A stretch of 64,000 nucleotides of DNA from Mycobacterium szulgai (GTDB lineage: Bacteria; Actinomycetota; Actinomycetes; Mycobacteriales; Mycobacteriaceae), in contig NZ_LQPW01000145.1 in NCBI RefSeq assembly GCF_002116635.1, positions 1-64,000 of the forward strand, given 5' to 3'. Positions 55,833 to 64,000 of this stretch are shown piece after piece (positions within the stretch are counted from its first letter, which is position 1; every line of letters starts with the position of its first letter). A program made the position numbers and the translations under genes. A model generated the notes under the pieces. That model was given only the letters and a program-made list of their open reading frames with translations. It was not told the origin of the DNA and made no database searches.

Positions 55833-57287
55833 ATGCCACCGCTAGACGTCGCCGCCGAGAGACTCACCCGCGAAGACGCGGGCTACCACAAAGCCCTCAA
55901 AAACCGCCAGCTGCAGATGATCGCCCTCGGTGGCGCGATCGGGACCGGGCTGTTCCTCGGCGCCGGCGGCCGGCTCGCGTCCGCGGGGCCGGGGTTGTTT
56001 CTGGTCTACGGCGTCTGCGGCATCTTCGTCTTCCTGATTCTGCGGGCCCTCGGCGAACTCGTGTTGCACCGGCCGTCATCGGGGTCGTTCGTGTCCTACG
56101 CCCGCGAATTCTTCGGCGAGAAGGTGGCTTTCGCCGCGGGCTGGATGTATTTCGTGAACTGGGCCATGACCGGGATCGTGGACACCACCGCGATCGCGCA
56201 CTACTGCCACTACTGGAAGGCGTTCCAGGTCGTACCGCAATGGACGCTGGCGTTTGTCGCACTCATCGTGGTGCTCTCGATGAACCTGATCTCGGTCAAG
56301 CTGTTCGGCGAGCTGGAGTTCTGGGCCGCGCTCATCAAGGTGCTGGCGCTGGTGACATTCCTGGTCGTCGGGACGGTATTTCTGGCCGGGCGCTTCAAGG
56401 TCGACGGTCAACAGACCGGATGGTCGCTGTGGAGTAGCCATGGCGGCTTGCTGCCGGCCGGCCTGCTGCCGCTGGTCCTGGTCACCTCCGGAGTGGTGTT
56501 CGCCTACGCCGCAATCGAATTGGTCGGTATCGCGGCCGGCGAAACGGCCGACCCGGAACGCATCATGCCGCGCGCGATCAACTCGGTGGTGTTTCGCATC
56601 GCGGTGTTCTACATCGGCTCGACGGTGCTGCTGGCGCTGCTGTTGCCCTACACCGCCTACCGCGACCACGAGAGCCCGTTCGTGACCTTCTTCGCCAAGG
56701 TCGGTTTCGCCGGGGGCGGCAGCCTGATGAACCTCGTGGTACTCACCGCCGCGCTCTCCAGCCTGAACGCCGGGCTGTATTCCACCGGCCGGATCCTGCG
56801 GTCGATGGCGATCAACGGCAGTGGCCCGAAGTTCACCGCGCCGATGTCCAAGAACGGCGTGCCCTACGGCGGGATCCTGCTCACCGCTGGGATCGGGCTG
56901 TTCGGCATCGTGCTCAACGCCGTCAAGCCGAGCCAGGCCTTCGAGATCGTGCTGCACATCGCCGCGACCGGAGTGATCGTGGCCTGGGCCACGATCGTGG
57001 CGTGCCAGCTGCGGTTCTACCAACTGGCCAAGGCCGGACGGCTGGAGCGACCGAAGTTCCGGATGCCACTGTCGCCCTACAGCGGCTATGTCACGCTGGC
57101 GTTTTTGGGGGGCGTGCTGGTGCTGATGTTCTTCGATAAGGAGCACGGCCCCTGGATGCTCGGCGCGTTGCTGCTCGGAGTGCCCGCGATGATCGGCGGC
57201 TGGTATCTGGTCCGCAATAGGGTGCTGACGGCGGCTCAAGACACCCGCAGCAGCGCTGTCACCCCGGCCGGCGAAGCAGTCGACTGA
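55833..57287 (+). CDS. ansP2: AnsP2-type amino acid permease (APC superfamily)
   Basis: The protein is about 484 aa with 12 hydrophobic segments. The family start QLQMIALGGAIGTGLFLGAG and the motif VVFAYAAIELVGIAAGE in TM6 are typical of proton-coupled amino acid permeases, and it matches M. tuberculosis AnsP2 (asparagine transport family) closely from memory. I chose the ATG at 55833 (MPPLDVAAERL) over a TTG at 55797 because it fits that N-terminus. In H37Rv ansP2 also lies near dnaK, with the opposite absolute orientation. Confidence 0.92.
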   Translation: MPPLDVAAERLTREDAGYHKALKNRQLQMIALGGAIGTGLFLGAGGRLASAGPGLFLVYGVCGIFVFLILRALGELVLHRPSSGSFVSYAREFFGEKVAFAAGWMYFVNWAMTGIVDTTAIAHYCHYWKAFQVVPQWTLAFVALIVVLSMNLISVKLFGELEFWAALIKVLALVTFLVVGTVFLAGRFKVDGQQTGWSLWSSHGGLLPAGLLPLVLVTSGVVFAYAAIELVGIAAGETADPERIMPRAINSVVFRIAVFYIGSTVLLALLLPYTAYRDHESPFVTFFAKVGFAGGGSLMNLVVLTAALSSLNAGLYSTGRILRSMAINGSGPKFTAPMSKNGVPYGGILLTAGIGLFGIVLNAVKPSQAFEIVLHIAATGVIVAWATIVACQLRFYQLAKAGRLERPKFRMPLSPYSGYVTLAFLGGVLVLMFFDKEHGPWMLGALLLGVPAMIGGWYLVRNRVLTAAQDTRSSAVTPAGEAVD

Positions 57288-57310
57288 CCCCGTACCGCTC
57301 CATCCACTAT

Positions 57311-57348
57311 TGACATGTCGTCGTTGTCATATCGTCGGTGACATGTCA
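57311..57348. promoter_or_regulatory. Repeated TGACATGTC sites upstream of the PadR gene
   Basis: TGACATGTC occurs at 57311-57319 and within the perfect palindrome TGACATGTCA at 57339-57348, 28 bases apart. Further GTCATA half-sites lie between them and at the start codon. They sit 25-62 bases before the PadR ATG, as expected for an autoregulated dimeric repressor. Confidence 0.7.
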
Positions 57349-57372
57349 AGCCTGACTTGTTAGAGTCGTCAT

Positions 57373-57912
57373 ATGAGCTTGCGACATGCCGCCTTAGGAC
57401 TGCTCTCGCAAGAGCCCGCCAGCGGGTACGACCTGCTGAAGAAATTCAAGCTGTCGATGGACAACATGTGGCCGGCCACCCAGAGCCAGCTCTACGGCGA
57501 GCTCAACAAGCTGGCCGATACCGGCCTGATCAAGGTGTCTGACGTGGGCCCGCGCGGGCGCAAGGAGTACGCGATCACCGACGCCGGACGCGCCGAGCTG
57601 TATCGATGGATGACCTCTCCGCAGGAAGACCCGCCGATACGCAACGCCTCTATGCTGCGCGTTTTCCTCCTCGGGCAGCTCACGACCAGTCAGCAACACG
57701 AGTACCTGCAATTGCTCCTGTCGATATGCGAGCAGGAGCACGTTCATTACAAAGAGATCCTCGACGCCTACGACTGGACCGACGACGATGACGACGATGC
57801 GTTCTTCGCCCGAGCCGTCCTCGAGGGAGGCCTACGGTGGACCCAGTACGAAATCGAATGGGTCCATTGGGTTATCGACGGTCTAAAGAAACGTCAACGT
57901 CGCGACCGCTAG
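57373..57912 (+). CDS. PadR-family transcriptional regulator
   Basis: The protein is 179 aa. The winged-helix N-domain is typical (MSLRHAALGLLSQEPASGYDLLKKF, YGELNKLADTGLIK, GRKEYAITDAGRAEL), and a C-terminal helical dimerisation domain includes an acidic run (DWTDDDDDDAFF). PadR proteins repress detoxification, lipid or transport genes. It may control itself, ansP2 or the second hydroxylase operon. Its 3' end overlaps the convergent mocA-like gene by 41 bases. Confidence 0.9.
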   Translation: MSLRHAALGLLSQEPASGYDLLKKFKLSMDNMWPATQSQLYGELNKLADTGLIKVSDVGPRGRKEYAITDAGRAELYRWMTSPQEDPPIRNASMLRVFLLGQLTTSQQHEYLQLLLSICEQEHVHYKEILDAYDWTDDDDDDAFFARAVLEGGLRWTQYEIEWVHWVIDGLKKRQRRDR

Positions 57913-58432
57913 CCAAGTCGGCACACTCCACCGCTTGGACGCCGGGCGCATCGCGCAGGTATGCCCCGGCGCCCTGATCTCCGGAGAGTCCGGCCAGCAC
58001 GCCGGGCCAATGGTGACTCGCGATGACGACGGGGTGCCCGGGCCGGTCCCCGAAGTACGCCCGCGACAGCCCACTTCGGGATGCCAACGCCCGATCGAGG
58101 ACCCGCGCTACCACCCCGGCGCCGACGTCGGGGGTGTCGATCACGTGCAGGACGGCGTAGTCCGCCTGCTTGCGCTGTGCCTCGGTCAAACCGGCGCGCA
58201 CCGAGGCACTCAGGCCCTGCTCCCAGTCCGTCGCCATGACCGCGGTGACGCCAGCCGGAGCGGGTACCTCCGCGGCCCCCAGCACCAGGATCACGTCGCC
58301 GCAGCCGCCCTCGCGCAGTGCGCCGACGGCGATCTCCAGCCAGCCCTCGACCAGCACTTTCGGTTTGCCATACCGGCGACCGGCACCTGCGGCCAGCAAG
58401 ACGCCGACAACGGTCGACTCCGATAACGCCAC
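57872..58432 (-). CDS. MocA/MobA-like molybdenum cofactor nucleotidyltransferase
   Basis: The protein is 186 aa from a GTG start. The nucleotide-binding loop LLAAGAGRRYGKPKVLVEG and a later VIDTPDVGAGVV (metal-binding Asp region) match MocA/MobA-type transferases, which attach CMP or GMP to the molybdenum cofactor. MocA fits the cytosine form used by CO dehydrogenase-type hydroxylases. It diverges from the second hydroxylase operon with only 52 bases between starts. A similar gene (Rv0371c) lies inside the first cluster in H37Rv. Confidence 0.87.
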   Translation of the reverse strand: MALSESTVVGVLLAAGAGRRYGKPKVLVEGWLEIAVGALREGGCGDVILVLGAAEVPAPAGVTAVMATDWEQGLSASVRAGLTEAQRKQADYAVLHVIDTPDVGAGVVARVLDRALASRSGLSRAYFGDRPGHPVVIASHHWPGVLAGLSGDQGAGAYLRDAPGVQAVECADLASGRDVDVSLDRR

Positions 58433-58484
58433 TCTCCTATGATGACATTAAGCTTCTCATCAGGCGACAACCGGATGGAGCACA

Positions 58485-60815
58485 ATGACCCAGGACGTGC
58501 AGGGCGCCGTCTCGCCGCGGTACGCCGGCACCCGCGTGCAGCGGGTGGAGGACGGCCGGTTGTTGACCGGCCGTGGCAGTTTCGTCGACGACATCTCGCG
58601 GCCGGGCATGCTGCATGCATGCTTCGTGCGCAGCCCGTTTGCCCGCGCCCGGATCAACGGCATCGACAGCGCCGCGGCCCTGGCACTGCCTGGGGTGCAC
58701 GCGGTGTTCACCGCCGCCGACCTGAACCCGGATGTGCAGGAGGCCTGGCACGCCGTCGCCGGTAAGGACATGCCGGACACACCACGGCCGCCGCTGGCCG
58801 AGGGCGAGGCGAAATTCGTCGGTGATCCGGTGGCCTTGGTGGTGGCCGAAAGTCGTTATGTCGCAGAGGATGCCATCGAGTTGGTCGACGTCGACTACGA
58901 GCCGCTACCCTCCATCACCGACTTCACCATGGCGCAGACCTCAGACGTACTCGTACACGACAGCTACCCGAACAACGTGGCCGGCGGGATGGCCGGCGCA
59001 CCGCCGGACGAAGAGATTTTTCAGACATCGGCCTGCGTGGTCAAAGAGGATGTCTACCAACAGATCTACGCCCCGGTGCCGATCGAGACCCGGGGGCTGG
59101 TCGTCGAGTGGGCGGCGGCTTCGGGTGAACTCACCCTCTGGGCCTCCACCCAAACGCCCCACGAGCTGCGGGCGTTCTGCGCCCGCCTGTTGGGCATTGC
59201 GGCACAACATGTTCGGGTAATCATGCGCGATACCGGCGGCGGGTTCGGGCAGAAGGTCGTCCCGATGCGCGAAGACATGTGCATCATGCTGGCCGCCCGC
59301 AAAGTACCCGCGGCACTGAAGTGGATCGAGGACCGGCGCGAGAATCTGATGTCAGCCGGGCAGGCCCGGCATGTCAGCGGCACGGCCAGAATGGCTTTCG
59401 ATGCCGAGTGCACCCTGCGCGCGGTGGATATCGACTACGCCCAGGATATCGGTGCCTACCCGACCCCCTACCCGGTATTGACCAGCGCCGCCATCGGGAT
59501 GTTCTTCCCCGGTCCCTATCGGGTGCCCAAGTCCAGCTTCAACTACAAGACCGTGTTCTCCAATACCAGCGGGCTGGCGGCCTACCGCGGTCCGTGGCAG
59601 TTCGAAACGCTGGCCCGCGAAGTGCTGCTCGACATCGCCGCGCGCAAGATGGGCATCGATCCTGTGGAGCTGCGCCGGCGAAACCTGCTGCGCCGCGACG
59701 AGATGCCGTATTTCAACCCCAACGGCATGCCCTATGACCACGTGGCGCCAGTCGAAACCTTCGAGCAGGCCGTCAAAATCCTTGACCACGAAGGGTTTCG
59801 CAAGGAGCAACGCGAAGCGCTCGCGCAGGGGCGCTACCTTGGCCTCGGGTTCGCCGCCTACATCGAACCGACCGGCGCCGCAACCGGTCACCTGGGCACC
59901 GAAGGCGCCACCATCCGAATGGAGCCCACCGGCAAGATCAACGTCTACGTCAACGGCGGCTCCACCGGAAACAGCTTGGAGACCACCGTCATTCAGCTGA
60001 CCGCCGACGCGCTGGGCGCCGACATCGACGACGTCGCCACCATCCAGGGCGACACCGCCGTCACCCCCTACGGCGCCGGCACGCAGGGCAGCCGAAGCGG
60101 CCCGATGACGGCGGGTGCGGTCAACGCGGCAGGCACCGCGCTGCGGGGAAAGCTCGTGACGCTGGCCGCACACCACCTCAAAGTCGCGGCATCCGAAGTG
60201 GAACTCGCGCATTCGGCCGCCGGCGTACGCGGCGATCCGTCGAAGACGGTGACCTTCGGCGAGCTTGCCTACCTGGCGTACTACCAGCCCCAGCAGTTTC
60301 CGCCTGGCATATCGCCCGTTCTGGAGGTCACCGAGCGCTACGTCGCCACCGCGCCGATCCTCTGGGCCAACGCCACCCACGCCTGCACCTGCGAAGTCGA
60401 CACGCAGACAGGCAAAGTCACGCTGCTGCGCTACATCGTCAGCGAAGACGTGGGACCGATGATCAACCCGGCGATCGTGGAAGGCCAGATCGCCGGCGGC
60501 ACCGTGCAGGGCATCGGCGGCGCCCTGATGGAAAACTTCGTCTACGACGACGACGGCAACCCGCTGGCCACCACCTTCGTCGACTATCTGCTACCGACGG
60601 CCACCGAAGTTCCGCCCATCGAATACGGGCACATCGAAATACCGGGCCCCGGGCCCGGCGGCTACAAGGGCGTCGGCGAAGGCGGTGCCATCGGCTCGAC
60701 ACCGGCGGTGATCAACGCGGTCAACGACGCGCTGGCGCCGCTGGGCGTGACCGTCACCCGGCTGCCGGCCAGCCCGGCCGCCATCGTGGCGCTTCTGGAC
60801 GGGGCACAGCGATGA
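58485..60815 (+). CDS. Second xanthine-oxidase-family large (molybdenum) subunit, AYRGPWQ type
   Basis: The protein is 776 aa. The opening RYAGTRVQRVEDGRLLTGRG and GGGFGQKV (Mo-pterin contact) are family signatures, and YKGVGEGGAIGS holds the catalytic Glu region. The active-site loop reads AYRGPWQ (residues 366-372), without the Cys of form I CO dehydrogenase and unlike the form II AYRGAGR. It therefore should not carry a Cu-Mo centre, and CO is an unlikely substrate; an aldehyde or heterocycle is more plausible. It overlaps the medium-subunit gene by 4 bases. Confidence 0.92.
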   Translation: MTQDVQGAVSPRYAGTRVQRVEDGRLLTGRGSFVDDISRPGMLHACFVRSPFARARINGIDSAAALALPGVHAVFTAADLNPDVQEAWHAVAGKDMPDTPRPPLAEGEAKFVGDPVALVVAESRYVAEDAIELVDVDYEPLPSITDFTMAQTSDVLVHDSYPNNVAGGMAGAPPDEEIFQTSACVVKEDVYQQIYAPVPIETRGLVVEWAAASGELTLWASTQTPHELRAFCARLLGIAAQHVRVIMRDTGGGFGQKVVPMREDMCIMLAARKVPAALKWIEDRRENLMSAGQARHVSGTARMAFDAECTLRAVDIDYAQDIGAYPTPYPVLTSAAIGMFFPGPYRVPKSSFNYKTVFSNTSGLAAYRGPWQFETLAREVLLDIAARKMGIDPVELRRRNLLRRDEMPYFNPNGMPYDHVAPVETFEQAVKILDHEGFRKEQREALAQGRYLGLGFAAYIEPTGAATGHLGTEGATIRMEPTGKINVYVNGGSTGNSLETTVIQLTADALGADIDDVATIQGDTAVTPYGAGTQGSRSGPMTAGAVNAAGTALRGKLVTLAAHHLKVAASEVELAHSAAGVRGDPSKTVTFGELAYLAYYQPQQFPPGISPVLEVTERYVATAPILWANATHACTCEVDTQTGKVTLLRYIVSEDVGPMINPAIVEGQIAGGTVQGIGGALMENFVYDDDGNPLATTFVDYLLPTATEVPPIEYGHIEIPGPGPGGYKGVGEGGAIGSTPAVINAVNDALAPLGVTVTRLPASPAAIVALLDGAQR

Positions 60816-61699
60816 AGCCGGCGGTGTTCGACTACCACCGCCCCGGCACCGTCGAGGAAGCGGTGCGCACGCTGGCCGAATTGGGCGACGACGCAAAGGT
60901 TCTGGCCGGTGGCCAGAGCCTGGTACCGATGCTGTCGATGCGCCTGGCGTTCTTCGACCACCTCATCGACATCTCCCGGCTGGGCGAGCTGCAGGGCATC
61001 GAGCGCCGGGGCGACCAGCTGTGGATCGGCGCGGGAACCACCGAAGCCAAGGTGGGCGCCGATACCCAAGTGCGCGAGGCGGTTCCGCTGTTGACCCGGG
61101 CAACGCCCTTCATCGGCCACTTCCAGATCCGCAATCGCGGCACCCTGGGCGGGTCCATCGCCCACGCCGACGCCGCGGGCGAATATCCGGCGGTGGCGCT
61201 CACGCTGGACGCGGTGATGGAGGTGCTGTCACCACGGGGACGGCGTGAAATCAACGCCTCGGATTTCTTCGCCGGGTTGTGGGAAACCCGCATGGAACCT
61301 GACGAGCTGCTCACCGGGGTCCGATTCCCGGTGTGGAATAACAGATCCGGTTTCGCGATCCAGGAATTCGCCCGGCGGCACGGCGATTACGCGATCGCCG
61401 GTGCGCTGGTGGCACTGTCATTAGATGATCAGGATCGGGTAAGCCGTTGCGCCATAGGACTATTGGGACTGGGCCCCACCCCCAGGCGAGCGACCGCGGC
61501 CGAGGAGTATGCCATCGGCAGACCGGTGGGCGAGCTGGCAGCCGACGAGATCGGTCAGGCTGCCCTGGGGGGGCTTGACGACATCCCGACGGACCTGCAG
61601 GGCTCGGCATCGTACCGAAGCAGGGTAGGCGCCGCGATGACAGCGCGCGCCTGGACCCAGGCCGTCACCGAAGCAACCAGCGGAGCACCCCATGCATGA
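60812..61699 (+). CDS. Second hydroxylase medium subunit, FAD-binding
   Basis: The protein is 295 aa. FAD motifs are AGGQSLVPMLSMRLA near residue 32 and RNRGTLGGSIAHADAAGEYP in the middle. The ATG overlaps the large-subunit stop as ATGA and the 3' end overlaps the small-subunit gene by 8 bases. Gene order is L-M-S, the reverse of M-S-L in the first cluster, which argues that this operon is not a simple duplicate. Confidence 0.92.
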   Translation: MKPAVFDYHRPGTVEEAVRTLAELGDDAKVLAGGQSLVPMLSMRLAFFDHLIDISRLGELQGIERRGDQLWIGAGTTEAKVGADTQVREAVPLLTRATPFIGHFQIRNRGTLGGSIAHADAAGEYPAVALTLDAVMEVLSPRGRREINASDFFAGLWETRMEPDELLTGVRFPVWNNRSGFAIQEFARRHGDYAIAGALVALSLDDQDRVSRCAIGLLGLGPTPRRATAAEEYAIGRPVGELAADEIGQAALGGLDDIPTDLQGSASYRSRVGAAMTARAWTQAVTEATSGAPHA

Positions 61700-62165
61700 A
61701 CGACCAGTTCGCCTGACCGTCAACGGAACTCCCATCGCGGCCAGCGTCGAACCGCGCATGACGCTGGCCGACTTCCTGCGCGAGAAGTGTGGACTCACCG
61801 GTACCCATCTCGGCTGCGAACACGGGGCGTGCGGCGCCTGCACGGTGCTGGTGGACGGCAACGCGGTGCGCTCGTGTCTGCTGTTCGCCGTACAGGCCGA
61901 CGACGTGGAGGTGACCACGGTCGAGGGCATCGCAACCGCAGGCGGCGAGTTGTCGCCGGTTCAAACGGCGCTGCGGGAATGCCATGGGCTGCAATGCGGC
62001 TTCTGCACGCCGGGTTTCGTCATGTCGCTGACCGCATTGTTGCGCGACAACCCCGATCCCACCGACGAGCAGATCCGCGAGGGCCTGTCCGGGAATTTCT
62101 GCCGGTGCACGGGCTATCAGGGCATCATTGCCGCGGCCCATCGCGCCGCCGAAATCGCGCGCTGA
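61692..62165 (+). CDS. Second hydroxylase small subunit, two [2Fe-2S] clusters
   Basis: The protein is 157 aa. First cluster ligands are in GCEHGACGAC and the following RSCLLF; second cluster ligands are in CHGLQCGFC and CRCTGY. It transfers electrons from the Mo site to the FAD subunit and completes the three-gene operon. Confidence 0.94.
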   Translation: MHERPVRLTVNGTPIAASVEPRMTLADFLREKCGLTGTHLGCEHGACGACTVLVDGNAVRSCLLFAVQADDVEVTTVEGIATAGGELSPVQTALRECHGLQCGFCTPGFVMSLTALLRDNPDPTDEQIREGLSGNFCRCTGYQGIIAAAHRAAEIAR

Positions 62166-62290
62166 CGAGCCCGGTGACAAGACGGGGTAACGGTTCCTCA
62201 TCGACGGTGTTCCAAAACGCGTCGCAGCCCTGACTTGTACCGCCTCGTGCGTACTCTGAATCTGATATCTCAGCATCTGGGGAGTAGCGC

Positions 62291-62839
62291 GTGCGGTTGT
62301 TGTCGAAGGCACGGTGGGTCTTGCTGGCCGCTGCCGTGCTCATTGCCGGATGCAGTACCACGATCGACGGCAGACCGATCGCCGCGCCGGGCGCCGGACC
62401 AACCGAACCCGCCTTCCCGACGCCGCGCCCCAGCGCCCCGACGTCGACACCCGTCGCCATCCCGGTGCCGCCAACTCCGACCAGCACCGCCCCTGGCGTA
62501 ATCCCGCTCAAACCGGACGACAACGGCTATGTGTTCATCGAAACCAAGTCCGGCCAAACGCGTTGCCAGATCAACAAGGACGGCGTGGGCTGCGAAGCGC
62601 CATTCACCAATTCCCCGATGCAGGAGGGCGAGCACGCCAACGGCGTCCACGTCAACACCTCCGGCAAGGTCCAGTGGATTCTGGGCAATCTCGGCGCCAT
62701 CCCCACCGTCCCCATCGACTACCAGACCTACGACGCGCAGGGCTGGACGATCGTCGCCACCAAAGAGGGCACCCGCTTCCAGAACAACGGCACCGGCCAC
62801 GGCATGTTCGTCAGCATCGAGAAGGTCGATACGTTCTGA
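62291..62839 (+). CDS. lpqJ: Lipoprotein, LpqJ-like
   Basis: The protein is 182 aa from a GTG start after TGGGGAG. The signal peptide ends in lipobox IAGC (Cys21), then a Pro/Thr/Ser-rich linker (residues ~30-75) and a small folded domain with two Cys (TRCQINKDGVGCEAP). Position near ansP2 and length agree with M. tuberculosis LpqJ (186 aa); the name is by recollection and synteny. Function is unknown. Confidence 0.75.
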   Translation: MRLLSKARWVLLAAAVLIAGCSTTIDGRPIAAPGAGPTEPAFPTPRPSAPTSTPVAIPVPPTPTSTAPGVIPLKPDDNGYVFIETKSGQTRCQINKDGVGCEAPFTNSPMQEGEHANGVHVNTSGKVQWILGNLGAIPTVPIDYQTYDAQGWTIVATKEGTRFQNNGTGHGMFVSIEKVDTF

Positions 62840-62853
62840 GCTGATTGTCTACC

Positions 62854-64000
62854 GTGGGCGGGGTGGACGTTGACGCCGCGCTAGAGGCGCTGGCCGGTTT
62901 GCTCGGCTCGGGGGAACCGTCCACTGCGGGCCCACCCAAGCCGCCGGCGTCCCCACCGCCGTGGCCGCCCTGGACCGGCAACGCCAGCGATTGCGCAAAC
63001 CAGGTCACGGCCCGACTCGACGGCCTGCGTACCCGGATATACCAGGTACAGCTAGGCGCGGCACCGATCATCAATGAGGCTGGTCAAGTCACCCGCCACG
63101 CCCGCGCGCAGATGACCCAGATCCGCCAGGCCTGGGCGGCGGATAAAGCGGCGCTGGCACCGCTGCTGGGCACGCCCGCGGGCAAGCTCGCCCTGCTGGC
63201 CGCAGGTCAGCGCCGACTCGCCGAGGCCGGCGAAGTCATCCGGCACGCCATGGGCGAATTCGCCGCGCTCAGCCAGCGATTAGGCGGCCTGGCCGCCGAC
63301 GTCCCGGTGTCCCCGCCGCCGGGCCCGATCGCCGGGACCGGCGCCAACCCCGGCATCGACGGGATCGGCGCGGCCGACCTCGGTGAGATCATTCGGCTGC
63401 CCGACGGCCGTCTGGTCGCGATTTTCGGCGATTCGTTCTCGGGCAGAAACCTCGGCGAAGGCCAGCATTACCGTTCGGTGGCAGTGCTGGTGAAGGGGTT
63501 CGACGAGCAGGGCCGGCCGATCTTCGGCGAGATCCTCAGCGGCCCCGGCGGTAGCGGGCGCGAGCTGTTCCCACTGGACGCCATCCCGCAGCAGGCCAAA
63601 GATGCCGGAGCCATCGACACGCTGCCCGCCGGCAGCATCACCGTGGGCGACGACACCTACATGATGGTGGTCGGCACCGATAAGGACCTCAAACCCGTCG
63701 GCGGCTCATGGCTGGTGAAAGTGACCAACGATCCCGCCGCCGGATGGCGGCCCATCGACGGGTCCTGGAAGCCCTGGCAACCCAACAGCCCGATCACCAG
63801 CGCGCCGCCGACCCAGATCAGCGGCTATAAGGGCGCCGACGGCATGGTTTACATCGCAGCCGACTCCTTCAATCGCGGTATGAACGACGGCTTCCACGGA
63901 GTCACCATGTACCGCGTGGACCCCGGTACCGTCGCGGACCGCTCCACCTGGCAACCGTGGACCGGCAACGGCTGGGGGGCCCCCGACGCGGCACCCGCCC
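62854..64000 (+). CDS. DUF4226/DUF4185-type secreted-protein candidate (3' end outside window)
   Basis: A GTG at 62854 (or 62863, in frame) opens a frame that reaches the window end (about 382 residues). The N-terminal ~140 residues are helical (RHARAQMTQIRQAWAADKAA) as in DUF4226, followed by a Pro-rich linker and a DUF4185-like beta-propeller-type domain (IIRLPDGRLVAIFGDSFSGRN, YKGADGMVYIAADSFNRG). No signal peptide is seen, so export by a type VII route is possible. It starts 14 bases after lpqJ. Confidence 0.75.
   Translation, partial: MGGVDVDAALEALAGLLGSGEPSTAGPPKPPASPPPWPPWTGNASDCANQVTARLDGLRTRIYQVQLGAAPIINEAGQVTRHARAQMTQIRQAWAADKAALAPLLGTPAGKLALLAAGQRRLAEAGEVIRHAMGEFAALSQRLGGLAADVPVSPPPGPIAGTGANPGIDGIGAADLGEIIRLPDGRLVAIFGDSFSGRNLGEGQHYRSVAVLVKGFDEQGRPIFGEILSGPGGSGRELFPLDAIPQQAKDAGAIDTLPAGSITVGDDTYMMVVGTDKDLKPVGGSWLVKVTNDPAAGWRPIDGSWKPWQPNSPITSAPPTQISGYKGADGMVYIAADSFNRGMNDGFHGVTMYRVDPGTVADRSTWQPWTGNGWGAPDAAPA

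Noticed and set aside
57872..57912. Possible frameshift at the PadR/mocA-like junction
   Set aside because: Both proteins keep normal family lengths and end independently; this is a plain convergent overlap of 41 bases.

Overview
The window is high-GC actinobacterial DNA from a mycobacterium, most likely a slow grower of the M. tuberculosis / M. kansasii / M. marinum type. The evidence is two PE_PGRS genes, a PE protein with a PE-PPE hydrolase domain, two giant PPE-MPTR genes, and runs of genes that I recognise from memory as counterparts of H37Rv Rv0368c-Rv0386 (CO-dehydrogenase cluster, secE2, pyrE, ttfA, clpB, flavohaemoglobin, LuxR-cyclase) and Rv0344c-Rv0355c (lpqJ, ansP2, dnaK-grpE-dnaJ1-hspR, PPE8). 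The species cannot be fixed from the sequence alone. I saw no rRNA, tRNA, insertion sequence, phage or CRISPR array, and no gene-free stretch reaches 300 bases.

Layout. 1-4664: a truncated PE_PGRS gene diverges from a PE-lipase gene, which overlaps tail to tail with a membrane adenylate cyclase resembling Rv1625c. 4714-13177 (minus strand): a molybdenum hydroxylase (CO-dehydrogenase type) cluster made of an XdhC/CoxI protein, the medium FAD, small 2Fe-2S and large Mo subunits, a second XdhC, a MoxR ATPase, CoxG and CoxE. Its likely LysR regulator diverges from it. 14195-18370: dodecin, then a compact minus-strand group (TrmH-type methyltransferase, lipoprotein, pyrE, SDR) and ttfA. 18596-22802: a PE_PGRS gene followed by a DsrE-like gene and an enoyl-CoA hydratase. 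22768-30710: clpB with an HspR site, a GAP-family membrane protein, a type II flavohaemoglobin and a cyclase/NB-ARC/LuxR regulator. 30714-31957: a small ORF and an aldose epimerase. 32063-50052: two giant PPE-MPTR genes in tandem (2432 and 3518 aa, 18 kb), built from ~400-aa supermodules. 50175-54302: the hspR-dnaJ1-grpE-dnaK operon with two HspR sites. 54510-62165: a TetR/crotonase pair, ansP2, a PadR regulator, a MocA-like cytidylyltransferase and a second molybdenum hydroxylase operon. 62291-end: lpqJ and a truncated DUF4226/DUF4185-type gene.

How it fits together. HspR made by the dnaK operon should repress both that operon and clpB. The two hydroxylase operons share maturation needs (XdhC/CoxI, MoxR/CoxD, CoxE, CoxG, MocA), but their large subunits carry different active-site loops (AYACSFR and AYRGPWQ), so they should act on different substrates. 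The lpqJ-PPE block is inverted relative to the Rv0368c-Rv0386 block when compared with H37Rv, which points to one inversion with a breakpoint next to the PPE8-like genes. The best candidates for new biology are the operator core shared between the TetR gene and the PPE locus, the supermodular PPE giants, the tandem repeats that run into hspR, and the second hydroxylase.
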